NCBI GenBank assembly: GCA_017961515.1 | Contig: JAGCXC010000077.1 | Location: 1-35,988, forward strand | Source of the DNA: Clostridiales bacterium | GTDB lineage: Bacteria > Bacillota > Clostridia > Acetivibrionales > RGIG10202 | Length of the DNA stretch: 35,988 bases | Reading direction: 5' to 3' | Shown here: positions 20,703-30,332 of the stretch, in pieces | Layout: each line of letters begins with the position of its first letter | How positions within the stretch are numbered: position 1 is the first letter of the stretch | Notes under the pieces: model-generated | The model's input: the letters and a program-made list of their open reading frames with translations, nothing else | What the model was told of the DNA's origin: nothing | Database searches by the model: none | Program-made: the position numbers and the translations under genes

Positions 20703-23489
20703 ATGGATTATGGGAAAACATTGAATTTGCCAAAAACAGAATTTCCTATGAGAGCAAATTTACCACAAAGAGAGGGAGAATACCTAGAAGCGTGGGAAAA
20801 AATGGATATTTATAATAAACAATTAGCTAAAAATAAAGGTAAGAAAAAATTTGTATTACACGACGGTCCGCCGTATGCGAATGGTGGTATACATTTGGGA
20901 ACGTCTTTAAATAAAATTTTAAAAGATTTCATCGTAAAGTTTCATAGTATGAATGGGTACTATACCCCGTATGTACCTGGATGGGATACTCATGGGCTTC
21001 CAACAGAACAAAGAGCTATAAAAGAATTAGGTTTAAGAAGGCATGAGGTTGGACCAATAAAATTTAGAGAAGCATGTGAAGGATTTGCAAGAAAATATAT
21101 AGATGTACAAAGAAATGCATTTAAGAGATTGGGAGTTAGGGCAGATTGGAGTAATCCATATATAACATTAAAGCCTGAGTTTGAGGCAGAGCAAATAAAA
21201 GTATTTGGAGAAATGGCAAAGAAGAAGTATGTATATAAGGGATTAAAACCTGTGTATTGGTGCCCATGTTGTGAAACTGCTTTGGCAGAGGCAGAGATAG
21301 AGTATGCCGACCACAACACAGTATCAATATTCGTTAAATTTAAGGTAAGAGATGATAAGGGTGTTATTTTTGACAAGGTAGGATCCAGAGATAATGTGAA
21401 TTTTGTAATTTGGACAACCACCACATGGACATTACCTGGTAATATGGCTATATGTTTGAATAAGGATTTTGAATATTCGGCAGTGTTAGCGAATGATGAA
21501 TATTATATAATTGCTACTGAATTAATTGACAGTGTTATGAATGCAGCTAATATAACAGAGTACAAAAAAGTTGCTTCGTTTAGCGGTAAAGAATTAGAGG
21601 GAGTCTTGTGTAAACATCCGTTTATAGATAGAGACTCAGTGGTTATAGTTGGGGAGCATGTCACACTAGATGCTGGTACTGGATGTGTACATACGGCGCC
21701 TGGCCATGGGATAGAAGACTTTTTAGTTTGCCAAAATTATGATATAGATATTTTAGTTCCTGTAGACGACAAAGGGTATATGACAGCTGATGCCGAGGAA
21801 TTTAAAGGGTTATTTTATGAAGAAGCGAATAAAGCAATACTTGATAAGTTAAAAGATACAGGTAGTCTTTTGGCAACCCAAGATATTTTGCATCAATATC
21901 CACATTGCTGGAGATGTAAAAATCCTATAATATTTAGGGCAACAGAACAGTGGTTTGTATCAATAGATGGTTTTAAGAAAGCTTCGTTAGAAGAGGTAAA
22001 AAAGGTTAATTGGATACCGGAGTGGGGAGAAGATAGGATAACATCAATGATAAGAGATAGAGGAGATTGGTGTATATCAAGGCAACGTACATGGGGAGTG
22101 CCAATACCGATTTTCTATTGTAAGGAGTGTCACACTGAGCTAATTACAGATGAAAGTATAAAAAGCGTGTATGAGCTATTTAAAAAAGAGGGATCTAATG
22201 CTTGGTATAAGTATGACGCAGTGGATATTTTGCCTAAAGGTACAAAATGTAAATGTGGATGTAGCGAGTTTGATAAAGAAAAAGATATAATGGATGTGTG
22301 GTTTGACTCAGGTTCTACACATGCTGCTGTGTTGGCCAATAATGAGGATTTGGAATATCCAGCAGATATGTATCTAGAAGGTAACGATCAATATAGAGGA
22401 TGGTTTCAGTCTTCTCTATTAACTGCGGTAGCAACTAATGGTAAAGCACCATATAAGACAGTTGTTACACATGGTTATGTTGTTGATGGGGAAGGAAGAA
22501 AAATGTCTAAGTCGCTGGGCAATGGAATAGATCCATTTGATGTTATAAAAGAATACGGGGCGGATATATTAAGATTATGGGTTGCATCATGTGATTACAA
22601 AGCAGACATTAGAATATCTAAAGAGCTACTCGCGCAAATATCTGAAGTGTACAGAAAGATAAGAAATACAAGTAGATACATAATAGGAAATATACACGAT
22701 TTTAACCCCGACACAGATTGCGTTGAATATAAAGATTTATTAGAGATAGATAAAGTTATGTTGTTAAAGCTTTCGCAATTATTAGAAAAAGTTAATGAAT
22801 CTTACAAAGCGTATGAGTTCCATATTATGTTCCATGCAATACATAATTTTTGCGTTGTAGATATGAGTAATTTCTATCTAGACATAATAAAAGATAGATT
22901 ATACACATTAAAGCAAGATTCAAAAGAAAGAAGATGTGCGCAGACTGTTATATATACAATATTAGATGTATTAGTTAGGATATTGACGCCAGTGCTTGCT
23001 TTCACAAGTGAAGAAATATGGAAGTATATGCCTCATAAAAAGGGTGATGATCTAGAAAGTGTTCAGTTAAATGATTGGCCAGTTCTACCAGATGAGTACT
23101 TAAATAAAGGGCTTGAAGAAAAATGGAATAAGATTATGGATATAAAGACTGATATATCAAAAGCTTTAGAAGAGGCAAGAAATGAGAAAGTTATAGGTCA
23201 TTCTCTAAATGCAGAAGTTGTAGTTTATGCAAATGATGCAAATTACAAATTTATAGATAATATAAAAGATGATATGGGGTCTATATGTATAATATCTAAG
23301 TTTACCTTGGATAAGATAGAAAATGCTCCTGATGGTGTTGCTTCCTCGGAGTTAGTTGATGGGATAAAGGTTCTTGTTAGACAAGCAAGAGGAGAAAAGT
23401 GTGAGAGATGCTGGATGTACAGTGAAACAGTAGGACAGAGTAAAGAACATCCTACAATTTGTAAAAGATGTGAAAGTAACTTGGTATAG
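20703..23489 (+). CDS. ileS: Isoleucyl-tRNA synthetase
   Basis: A 928-residue class I aminoacyl-tRNA synthetase that charges tRNA-Ile. The HIGH-equivalent HLGT lies near residue 62 in PYANGGIHLGTSLNKI, and KMSKS is at about 600-604 in GRKMSKSLGN. The editing (CP1) domain between them includes the TTTTWTLPGNMA and HTAPGHG segments. The C-terminal zinc finger is CERCWMYSETVG followed by CKRCESNL, so this is the bacterial zinc-bearing (mupirocin-sensitive-type) form. The ATG follows GGAGGGG. The leader is short and lacks the AGGGTGGNACCGCG T-box signature common before ileS in Firmicutes. Confidence 0.97.
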   Translation: MDYGKTLNLPKTEFPMRANLPQREGEYLEAWEKMDIYNKQLAKNKGKKKFVLHDGPPYANGGIHLGTSLNKILKDFIVKFHSMNGYYTPYVPGWDTHGLPTEQRAIKELGLRRHEVGPIKFREACEGFARKYIDVQRNAFKRLGVRADWSNPYITLKPEFEAEQIKVFGEMAKKKYVYKGLKPVYWCPCCETALAEAEIEYADHNTVSIFVKFKVRDDKGVIFDKVGSRDNVNFVIWTTTTWTLPGNMAICLNKDFEYSAVLANDEYYIIATELIDSVMNAANITEYKKVASFSGKELEGVLCKHPFIDRDSVVIVGEHVTLDAGTGCVHTAPGHGIEDFLVCQNYDIDILVPVDDKGYMTADAEEFKGLFYEEANKAILDKLKDTGSLLATQDILHQYPHCWRCKNPIIFRATEQWFVSIDGFKKASLEEVKKVNWIPEWGEDRITSMIRDRGDWCISRQRTWGVPIPIFYCKECHTELITDESIKSVYELFKKEGSNAWYKYDAVDILPKGTKCKCGCSEFDKEKDIMDVWFDSGSTHAAVLANNEDLEYPADMYLEGNDQYRGWFQSSLLTAVATNGKAPYKTVVTHGYVVDGEGRKMSKSLGNGIDPFDVIKEYGADILRLWVASCDYKADIRISKELLAQISEVYRKIRNTSRYIIGNIHDFNPDTDCVEYKDLLEIDKVMLLKLSQLLEKVNESYKAYEFHIMFHAIHNFCVVDMSNFYLDIIKDRLYTLKQDSKERRCAQTVIYTILDVLVRILTPVLAFTSEEIWKYMPHKKGDDLESVQLNDWPVLPDEYLNKGLEEKWNKIMDIKTDISKALEEARNEKVIGHSLNAEVVVYANDANYKFIDNIKDDMGSICIISKFTLDKIENAPDGVASSELVDGIKVLVRQARGEKCERCWMYSETVGQSKEHPTICKRCESNLV

Positions 23490-23499
23490 AAGATAATAA

Positions 23500-23593
23500 C
23501 ATTATACGTATGCCGGTGTCGGGAGAGTTTAATATTGCCCTCCGATAGAGGCTTTTAGAGTCTACATGTGGTGCGTATATGTAGACTCTATTT
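23500..23593 (+). other. Structured ileS-helicase intergenic region ending in a 12-bp hairpin
   Basis: TAGAGTCTACAT (23556-23567) and ATGTAGACTCTA (23579-23590) form a perfect 12-bp stem with an 11-nt loop. Only TTT follows, so it is a weak terminator at best. Just upstream, GCC...TCGG and CCGA...GGC (about 23513-23552) can form a second, nested stem. No open frame of interest is present. It could be the ileS 3' end, a small RNA or a protein-binding site. Confidence 0.5.
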
Positions 23594-23655
23594 GATGTAA
23601 TACGAAAGATTGAAAATTAAGTTATATTGAATGTGTTTTATAAGGAGTAGATTTA

Positions 23656-24792
23656 ATGAAGAGCACAGGAATAAATGATAGTTTAGTAGAGGCTTTGAAA
23701 AAAGAGAATATATTGGTTCCGACAAAAGTACAAAGTGAGGTTATACCAAAAGCTCTTTGCAATTTGGATATAGTTGCAAGATCTAATACTGGTACGGGAA
23801 AGACGTTAGCATATTTGTTGCCGATTTTTGAGAAGCACAGATATGAAGATAAGGTTATGCAAGCGATAATACTAACACCAACACATGAATTGGCTATACA
23901 GGTTGTAAGATGGATAGAGAGGTTGTCGCAAAATTCGGATAATTATCTAACAGTTATGCCAGTGATAGGGAATGTTAATATAGATAGGCAGATAAAGAAA
24001 CTAAAGACCAAGCCTAATATATTAGTGGGATCACCTGGCCGAATACTTGAGTTAATCAAGAAAAGAAAGATAACGGCACATACTGTAAAAACTATAGTTA
24101 TAGATGAGGTAGATAGATTATTGGATAAGAATAATGTTGATATGGTGTTGGCCATTATAAAAAGCACACTAAAAGAAAGGCAAATAATGTGTTTTTCTGC
24201 CACGCTAGGGAAGGTTACTATGGAGATTGTGAAAGAAATAACAAAGAATTTGCAAATTGTAGAATGTGGCGAAGATACAAGTGTGCCAAAGGAGATAGAA
24301 CATAGATATTTTGAGGTAGATGCTAGAAAGAAAGTTGAATTGTTTAGAAAGATAGTTAGTGCAATGGACATTGACAAATGTATTGTGTTTGTTGATCCTA
24401 GTCCAGATATAGAACTTATAACTAATAAGCTTAAGTTTCATAAAATAAATGCAGAGAGTATACACGGTAATAACATAAAGCTTGATAGGAAAAAAACTTT
24501 AAGTGATTTTAGAAGTGGCAAACTTAAATTTTTGATTGCATCTGACATTGCAGCAAGAGGATTAGATATAGGCGATGTTACTCATATAATTAATTTTAAT
24601 CTGCAAAATGATATAAAAAGTTATATTCATAGAGCGGGGAGAACTGGCAGGAATGGCAAAGGTGGAGTTATTATATCATTGGTTACACCAAAGGAATTGA
24701 TGGTACTAAGAAAGCATGCAAAAACTATGAATATTAAATTAATAGCAAGTGATGTATACAAAGGGAAAATAATAAATAAAGGAGAAAGATAA
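23656..24792 (+). CDS. DEAD-box family ATP-dependent RNA helicase
   Basis: A 378-residue two-domain RNA helicase with hardly any C-terminal extension. The motifs in order are a Q-motif region (PTKVQSEVIP), motif I SNTGTGKT (about 44-51), Ia TPTHELAIQ, Ib GSPGRILEL, motif II DEVD at 150-153 rather than DEAD, motif III FSATL, the domain 2 segment SDIAARGLDIGDVTHIINF and motif VI HRAGRTGRNGKGG. It probably remodels rRNA or mRNA, but the subfamily is not evident. The next gene begins 2 bp after its stop and uses an RBS within its last codons. Confidence 0.93.
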   Translation: MKSTGINDSLVEALKKENILVPTKVQSEVIPKALCNLDIVARSNTGTGKTLAYLLPIFEKHRYEDKVMQAIILTPTHELAIQVVRWIERLSQNSDNYLTVMPVIGNVNIDRQIKKLKTKPNILVGSPGRILELIKKRKITAHTVKTIVIDEVDRLLDKNNVDMVLAIIKSTLKERQIMCFSATLGKVTMEIVKEITKNLQIVECGEDTSVPKEIEHRYFEVDARKKVELFRKIVSAMDIDKCIVFVDPSPDIELITNKLKFHKINAESIHGNNIKLDRKKTLSDFRSGKLKFLIASDIAARGLDIGDVTHIINFNLQNDIKSYIHRAGRTGRNGKGGVIISLVTPKELMVLRKHAKTMNIKLIASDVYKGKIINKGER

Positions 24793-24794
24793 CA

Positions 24795-25313
24795 ATGAAA
24801 AATCCGCAAGTAATAATTGAAATGGAATCGGGCAATAATATAGTGGTAGAATTATATCCAGAGATCGCACCAAATACAGTAAATAATTTTATATCTTTAG
24901 TGCAAAAAAATTTTTATGATGGATTAATATTTCATAGAGTAATACCGGGTTTTATGATACAGGGAGGATGCCCAGATGGGACAGGTATGGGAGGCCCTGG
25001 TTATTCAATAAAAGGTGAGTTTACAAATAACGGTTTTGAAAACAAGTTAGAGCATGACAGAGGCGTTATATCTATGGCAAGAAGCTATTTACCAGATTCA
25101 CAAGGATCACAGTTTTTTATAATGACAAAGAGAGCACCTCATTTAGACGGAGAGTATGCTGCATTTGGAAAAGTTATAGAAGGTATGGATGAAGTAGATA
25201 AAATTGTATCTGCTGATAGGGATTATAACGACAAACCATATAAAGATCAAGTGATGGTAAGAGTTACAGTTGATACTTTCGGGAAAGAGTATGGAGAACC
25301 TAAAAAAGTGTAG
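24795..25313 (+). CDS. Cyclophilin-type peptidyl-prolyl cis-trans isomerase
   Basis: A 172-residue cytoplasmic cyclophilin without signal peptide that speeds proline isomerisation in folding proteins. Typical segments are APNTVNNFISLVQKNFYDGLIFHRVIPGFMIQ split over residues 25-57 (catalytic arginine in FHRV), GGCPDGTGMGGPGYSI, SQFFIMTKRAPHLDGEYAAFGKV and the VDTFG ending. The start is 2 bp after the helicase stop, with AAAGGAG inside the helicase gene, so the two are translationally coupled. Confidence 0.95.
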   Translation: MKNPQVIIEMESGNNIVVELYPEIAPNTVNNFISLVQKNFYDGLIFHRVIPGFMIQGGCPDGTGMGGPGYSIKGEFTNNGFENKLEHDRGVISMARSYLPDSQGSQFFIMTKRAPHLDGEYAAFGKVIEGMDEVDKIVSADRDYNDKPYKDQVMVRVTVDTFGKEYGEPKKV

Positions 25314-25343
25314 AAATACATGTGTTATAGAAGTTTTTGGGTA

Positions 25344-25372
25344 TTGACTAATATTTTTTAGTGTAGTAGCAT
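25344..25372 (+). promoter_or_regulatory. Candidate promoter of uppP
   Basis: TTGACT at 25344-25349 and TAGCAT at 25367-25372 with a 17-bp spacer. The -10 lies within the left arm of the hairpin at 25363-25392. Confidence 0.45.
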
Positions 25373-25396
25373 ATTGTAGTGTATGTTACTACTTTT
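25363..25396 (+). terminator. Hairpin with short T tract between the cyclophilin and uppP genes
   Basis: GTAGTAGCATA (25363-25373) pairs with TATGTTACTAC (25382-25392) over 11 bp with one wobble pair, followed by TTTT. It could terminate the helicase-cyclophilin transcript or act as an operator over the uppP promoter. Confidence 0.5.
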
Positions 25397-25425
25397 AAGG
25401 TAAGCTAAAGGGAAGGAAAATAAAA

Positions 25426-26238
25426 ATGTTAGAAATAATAAAAGCGATGATTTTAGGTATAATACAGGGTATAACTGAGTGGTTACCAATAAGTAGCACA
25501 GGTCATATGATATTGTTTGATGAATTTGTGCCAATGAATGTAACTGGGAAATTTAAAGAGTTATTCTTGGTTGTTGTACAGTTAGGATCAATAATGGCTG
25601 TTGTGATTTTGTTTTGGAGTAAGCTAAATCCGTTTTTGAGATCTAAAAGCAAGCAAGAAAAAATAGATACATATAGCCTGTGGTTTAAAGTTGCAGTGTC
25701 TAGTATACCTGCTATTGTGGCAGGATTGTTTTTGGATAAGTACATTGATCGACTTTATAATCCTATAACAGTTGCTGTTTCGCTTATAATATATGGAGTA
25801 CTATTTATAATAATAGAAAACATGAAGAAGACAGAAAGAGCAACCAATATAAGCGATTTAAGTTATAAGATGGCATTTATTATAGGTTTATTTCAGGCAT
25901 TGGCGTTGATACCGGGAACATCTAGATCGGGCTCTACAATTATTGGTGCATTATTATTAGGAGCATCAAGATCTGTAGCCTCAGAATTTACATTTTTTTT
26001 GGCTATTCCGATAATGTTTGGGGCAAGTATTTTAAAGGTTTTAAAATACGGTTTAGTATTTAGTTCATTGGAGGTTTTAATACTTTTAGTTGGATCATTA
26101 GTAGCGTTTATTGTGTCAGTGTTCGTGATACAGTTTTTAATGAGGTTTATAAAAAAGCATGATTTTAAAATATTTGGCTATTATCGGATTGTATTGGGGA
26201 TTTTGATATTAATTTATTTTTCTTGTTTAGCTAGATGA
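25426..26238 (+). CDS. uppP: Undecaprenyl-diphosphatase (BacA family)
   Basis: A 270-residue integral membrane enzyme with about eight helices that dephosphorylates undecaprenyl pyrophosphate, recycling the lipid carrier of peptidoglycan synthesis. It also confers bacitracin tolerance. The two catalytic motifs are visible: ITEWLPISSTGHM near residue 20 (E and S-S-T-G-H) and the second repeat ALIPGTSRSGSTIIGALLLG around residues 160-180 with the key Arg. The ATG is preceded by GGGAAGGA. It stands alone between the cyclophilin gene and the pfkA promoter. Confidence 0.95.
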   Translation: MLEIIKAMILGIIQGITEWLPISSTGHMILFDEFVPMNVTGKFKELFLVVVQLGSIMAVVILFWSKLNPFLRSKSKQEKIDTYSLWFKVAVSSIPAIVAGLFLDKYIDRLYNPITVAVSLIIYGVLFIIIENMKKTERATNISDLSYKMAFIIGLFQALALIPGTSRSGSTIIGALLLGASRSVASEFTFFLAIPIMFGASILKVLKYGLVFSSLEVLILLVGSLVAFIVSVFVIQFLMRFIKKHDFKIFGYYRIVLGILILIYFSCLAR

Positions 26239-26248
26239 TGGAGCATAT

Positions 26249-26278
26249 TTGTACTTTTTTTATTTAGTGTGATATAAT
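26249..26278 (+). promoter_or_regulatory. Candidate promoter of the pfkA operon
   Basis: A perfect TATAAT at 26273-26278 is preceded at 18 bp by TTGTAC (26249-26254). It would give a leader of about 85 nt, in which I recognised no riboswitch. Confidence 0.5.
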
Positions 26279-26369
26279 TCAATTGGAAACGTTGTTTATT
26301 TATCATATGAAAGGCTAGGTGATAGCAGGACGAATTTAGTAACTACATTGTGTTCATGGGGGAATGTAT

Positions 26370-27338
26370 ATGTCGATAAAAACAATTGGAGTATTAACGA
26401 GCGGAGGAGACGCTCCGGGAATGAATGCCACATTAAGGGCAGTAGTTCGATCGGGGATAGGTAATGGGTTCCACGTTATGGGTATAAAAAAAGGGTATCA
26501 TGGTCTTTTACGTGGTGATATGGAAGAGATGACATTAAGGTCAGTATCTGATATAATAAACAGAGGTGGTACGATTCTTCAAACGGCGAGATCGACTGAA
26601 TTTATGACAAAAGAAGGAATAACTAAGGCTATAGATATATGTAAGGTGTTTTCAGTGGATGTTATAGTGGTTATCGGAGGAGATGGATCTTTTAGAGGAG
26701 CAAAAGATTTGTGTGATGCAGGCATGCCAGTTATAGGGATACCGGGAACTATAGATAATGACATAGGTTGTACCGATTATACTATAGGATTTGATACTGC
26801 ACTAAACACAGTAAAGGATGCAGTAGATAAAATAAGAGATACTGCATTTTCGCATGAGAGATGTAGCGTGGTAGAAGTAATGGGACGTCATGCAGGTTAT
26901 ATTGCACTTAATGTAGCATTGGCGACGGGTGCGGAAGTTGCGCTAATACCAGAAAGAGACTTTGATTTAAACAGCGATATAATAAAGCCAATTATAGAAG
27001 GAAGAAATAGAGGTAAAAAGCATTATATTGTAATTGTGGCAGAGGGAGTAGGAAGAGCAACTGAGATTGCGACTGACATTACTAAGATGTCTGGAGTTGA
27101 AGCAAGGGCTACAGTTTTAGGACATATTCAAAGAGGCGGAAGTCCTACTGCAAGAGATAGAGTTATGGCTGGAATAATGGGAGGACATGCAGTAGATTTA
27201 TTAAAGGAGGGCAAGGTTAATAGAATAGTTGCAATGCAAAAGGGTAGAGTAACAGATATGGATATAAAAGAGGCGTTGCAGATGAAGAAGGATTTTGATG
27301 ATAGTTTGATGGATCTTAACAAGTTATTAGCGCTTTAA
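26370..27338 (+). CDS. pfkA: ATP-dependent 6-phosphofructokinase
   Basis: A 322-residue glycolytic enzyme phosphorylating fructose 6-phosphate to the 1,6-bisphosphate. Visible signatures are the ATP loop TSGGDAPGMN near residue 10, VVIGGDGSFRGA, the catalytic GIPGTIDNDI with TDYTIGFDTALNTV, EVMGRHAGYIAL and LGHIQRGGSPTARDR. The Gly after GGD in the ATP site (GGDGS) indicates the ATP-using rather than pyrophosphate-using type. The ATG at 26370 is preferred to 26364 because the GGGGGA RBS abuts the latter. It heads a likely operon with pgsA, mutS2 and the M18 peptidase. Confidence 0.96.
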   Translation: MSIKTIGVLTSGGDAPGMNATLRAVVRSGIGNGFHVMGIKKGYHGLLRGDMEEMTLRSVSDIINRGGTILQTARSTEFMTKEGITKAIDICKVFSVDVIVVIGGDGSFRGAKDLCDAGMPVIGIPGTIDNDIGCTDYTIGFDTALNTVKDAVDKIRDTAFSHERCSVVEVMGRHAGYIALNVALATGAEVALIPERDFDLNSDIIKPIIEGRNRGKKHYIVIVAEGVGRATEIATDITKMSGVEARATVLGHIQRGGSPTARDRVMAGIMGGHAVDLLKEGKVNRIVAMQKGRVTDMDIKEALQMKKDFDDSLMDLNKLLAL

Positions 27339-27366
27339 TATATGTAGGAAGGGACGTGAGCATAGT

Positions 27367-27912
27367 TTGAATTTGCCCAATATATTAACTGCAATAAGAT
27401 TTTTTATGGTGCCGTTTTTTGCATATTACCTATATGTGCAACAGTATAAGATTGCCATTATTATATTTGTGTTGGCAGGTATAACAGATGTACTGGACGG
27501 ATATATAGCAAGGAAGCATAAAATAGTAACTGAGTGGGGAAAGTTGATGGATCCGCTGGCGGACAAGTTGATGCAACTTACAGCACTGGTTATGCTCACG
27601 ATTCATAAAATAATACCATGGGTATTTTTAGTGATCATGTTAGTGAAGGAATTGACTATGGTTGCGGGGAGTATTAAGTTATATAAAAAGGATAATGTTG
27701 TTGTGTCGGCAAATTGGTATGGCAAGTTTGCGACAGTTATGTTTTATGTGGCTATAGTAGTTACAATGTTATTTAAAATATTAGGCATGGATGGAATAAT
27801 GTCTAAAGTTATAGTTATAATATTAATATTACTAACATTGTTTGCGATGATATATGCATTTATAAAGTATGTGTTTGTTTATAAAGAGGCTACTAAAAAG
27901 AAAGATATATAA
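27367..27912 (+). CDS. pgsA: CDP-diacylglycerol--glycerol-3-phosphate 3-phosphatidyltransferase
   Basis: A 181-residue integral membrane CDP-alcohol phosphatidyltransferase that makes phosphatidylglycerol phosphate, the first committed step to phosphatidylglycerol. The start NLPNILTAIRFFMVPFF is typical of PgsA. The catalytic pattern DG-x2-AR-x8-G-x3-D-x3-D is complete in LDGYIARKH and GKLMDPLADKL (residues about 44-66). Four to five hydrophobic helices follow. It begins with TTG, 28 bp after pfkA. The RBS is modest. Confidence 0.93.
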   Translation: MNLPNILTAIRFFMVPFFAYYLYVQQYKIAIIIFVLAGITDVLDGYIARKHKIVTEWGKLMDPLADKLMQLTALVMLTIHKIIPWVFLVIMLVKELTMVAGSIKLYKKDNVVVSANWYGKFATVMFYVAIVVTMLFKILGMDGIMSKVIVIILILLTLFAMIYAFIKYVFVYKEATKKKDI

Positions 27913-27930
27913 TTTAGGAGAATAGATTTT

Positions 27931-30306
27931 ATGAACGATAAGACAATGAAAGTTTTAGAATTTGATAAAGTACGAAATATATTAGAAAGTTTTGCAGCCT
28001 CAATTTTGGGGAGAGAGCATATACATAAACTTAAACCTTCAACAGATTTTGGAGTTGTATCTAGTAGATTGAAGGAGACGACAGATGGAGTAAGCTTTAT
28101 ATTGAAGTTTGGACAACCGTTACTTGGTGGAATAAAAGATATACGTGGTTCGATAAAAAGACTTAGTATGAATGGTATATTAAATTGTAAAGAGTTGTTG
28201 GATACTGCTGATACATTGAGGACTTCGCGGATGTTGAAAGCGTACTTAAACAAAGATGCATTAGAGGGAAATGTTTTAAATGAGATTATAGAAAGATTGT
28301 TTGTTAATAAGAAGTTAGAAGATGAGATATTTTCTGCGATTGCAGATGAACAGGAGCTTAATGATCATGCAAGTCATGAACTGTATTCCATAAGAAGACA
28401 GATATCGTCAATGCAAGTTTTTATAAAGAATAAATTAAATGAGTTAGTTAAAAGTGCTAGGTTTACTAAGTATATGCAAGATGCTATAGTTACCATGAGA
28501 GACGGAAGATATGTTATTCCTGTTAAGCAAGAATACAGGAATGAAGTATCGGGGCTTGTACATGACGCGTCAGCATCAGGAGCGACAATTTTTGTTGAAC
28601 CAATGGTTGTAGTTGAATCTAATAACAAAATAAAAGAGTTAAGGATAAAAGAGAAAATTGAGATAGATAGGATATTACGAGAGTTAACTGATAAGACAAA
28701 AGAAATTAAAGATGAGCTTTCGCAAAACGTAGATAATTTGGGAGTGATAGACTTTATATTTGCAAAGGCAAGCTTTAGCTTAAAATACAAGTGTGGATGT
28801 CCAACTCTTAGCGAAAAGAAGGAAATATATATACAAAAAGGACGACACATATTGTTGGATCAATCAACTGTTGTTCCAATTGATTTTTGGTTGGGTAAGG
28901 ATTTTAATATACTTGTGATAACAGGACCTAATACAGGAGGCAAGACTGTTACATTGAAAACAGTAGGGTTGTTTGCATTGATGACACAATCAGGATTACA
29001 TATACCAGCTGGGCAAGATACGGTTATGACAGTGTTTGATAATATATATGCTGATATAGGGGATGAACAAAGTATAGAGCAAAGTCTTAGCACATTTTCA
29101 TCTCATATAAAAAATATAATAAATATATTAGATGATGTAGATTGCAATTCTTTGGTGTTGCTTGATGAGATTGGAGCGGGGACAGATCCAACTGAAGGTG
29201 CAGCTTTGGCTATGTCCATATTAAATTATATTCGGCAAAGAAGGGTAAGTGCTGTTGCTACAACGCATTATAGTGAACTTAAAGTATATGCAAGCACAAC
29301 AGAGGGTGTGGAGAATGCAAGTTGTGAATTCGATGTAAATACGTTAAGACCTACATATAAGTTGTTGATTGGAGTGCCTGGTAGAAGTAACGCATTTGCT
29401 ATTTCTAAAAAACTTGGGTTATCTGATAAGATAATACAAGATGCAAACAGTTTACTTACGAAAGAACAAGTTCAATTTGAGAATATGTTACAACAGATAG
29501 AATATAATATACAACAGACGGAAAGTGAAAAGAACAAAACTGAGTCTATTAGAAAAGAAATAGAAAGTGTGCAAGGGGAGCTTAAACGACAAAAATCTAA
29601 GCTTGTTGATCAAAAATCACGCATAATAAAAGAAGCGAGAGAGGAAGCTAAGAAAATTTTAGAAGATGCAAGAGAAGAAGTAGCCAGTATAATAAATGAA
29701 ATGAAAAAAGCACAATTACTAGGGGATGAGAAAGAGAGAAACAAGATATTTGAAGAGAACAGATTAAGAATTAAAAATAGATTGGATGATATTGATAAAG
29801 GGTTGGAAGAAAATCTTATAAAGACAGTTGAGCCACACGATGGAGGAGGAAATCTGAAAATAAAGGATTTAAAAGTTGGAGACAGCGTTTATATAGCAAA
29901 TTTAGATAAAAATGGTACAGTATTAAAAATAGATGAAAACAAAAATGAAGCGTTGGTGCTAGTTGGAATAATGAAGCTTTGTTTGAATGTAAAGAATTTA
30001 AGAAAATTAGCTAATAAGTCTTCTAGTGTGAAAAGTATGACCACTAGAAAGACAAGGAATATAACTACATCTATTGATGTTAGGGGCAATAACCTTGAAG
30101 AGGCCATATACCTAGTTGATAAGTATTTAGATGATGTTAGTTTATCGAATCTTGTCAATGTAACCATAATACATGGAAAAGGCGGTGGAGTGCTCCGAGA
30201 CGGTATACAGAGTTTTTTAAAGAGAAATCCACATGTGGCATCTTACAGAGATGGAAGTTATGGAGAGGGTGAATTTGGGGTTACTGTCGTAGAAATAAAA
30301 AGATAA
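27931..30306 (+). CDS. mutS2: MutS2 family ATPase/endonuclease
   Basis: A 791-residue MutS2 protein. It lacks the mismatch-reading domain of MutS and has a C-terminal Smr nuclease domain. In Bacillus it acts on collided ribosomes (RqcU), and elsewhere it suppresses recombination. Core motifs are Walker A TGPNTGGKT (about 331-339), Walker B LLDEIGAGTDPTEGAALA (about 409-425) and the TTHYSELK segment. A long charged coiled coil spans about 510-630. The Smr domain occupies 710-791, with SIDVRGNNLEEA, the catalytic TIIHGKGGGVLR and the terminal SYGEGEFGVTVVEIK. It is 18 bp after pgsA with AGGAGAA before the ATG. Confidence 0.95.
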   Translation: MNDKTMKVLEFDKVRNILESFAASILGREHIHKLKPSTDFGVVSSRLKETTDGVSFILKFGQPLLGGIKDIRGSIKRLSMNGILNCKELLDTADTLRTSRMLKAYLNKDALEGNVLNEIIERLFVNKKLEDEIFSAIADEQELNDHASHELYSIRRQISSMQVFIKNKLNELVKSARFTKYMQDAIVTMRDGRYVIPVKQEYRNEVSGLVHDASASGATIFVEPMVVVESNNKIKELRIKEKIEIDRILRELTDKTKEIKDELSQNVDNLGVIDFIFAKASFSLKYKCGCPTLSEKKEIYIQKGRHILLDQSTVVPIDFWLGKDFNILVITGPNTGGKTVTLKTVGLFALMTQSGLHIPAGQDTVMTVFDNIYADIGDEQSIEQSLSTFSSHIKNIINILDDVDCNSLVLLDEIGAGTDPTEGAALAMSILNYIRQRRVSAVATTHYSELKVYASTTEGVENASCEFDVNTLRPTYKLLIGVPGRSNAFAISKKLGLSDKIIQDANSLLTKEQVQFENMLQQIEYNIQQTESEKNKTESIRKEIESVQGELKRQKSKLVDQKSRIIKEAREEAKKILEDAREEVASIINEMKKAQLLGDEKERNKIFEENRLRIKNRLDDIDKGLEENLIKTVEPHDGGGNLKIKDLKVGDSVYIANLDKNGTVLKIDENKNEALVLVGIMKLCLNVKNLRKLANKSSSVKSMTTRKTRNITTSIDVRGNNLEEAIYLVDKYLDDVSLSNLVNVTIIHGKGGGVLRDGIQSFLKRNPHVASYRDGSYGEGEFGVTVVEIKR

Positions 30307-30332
30307 GACATAAAAAAATGGAGGCGTTTGTT

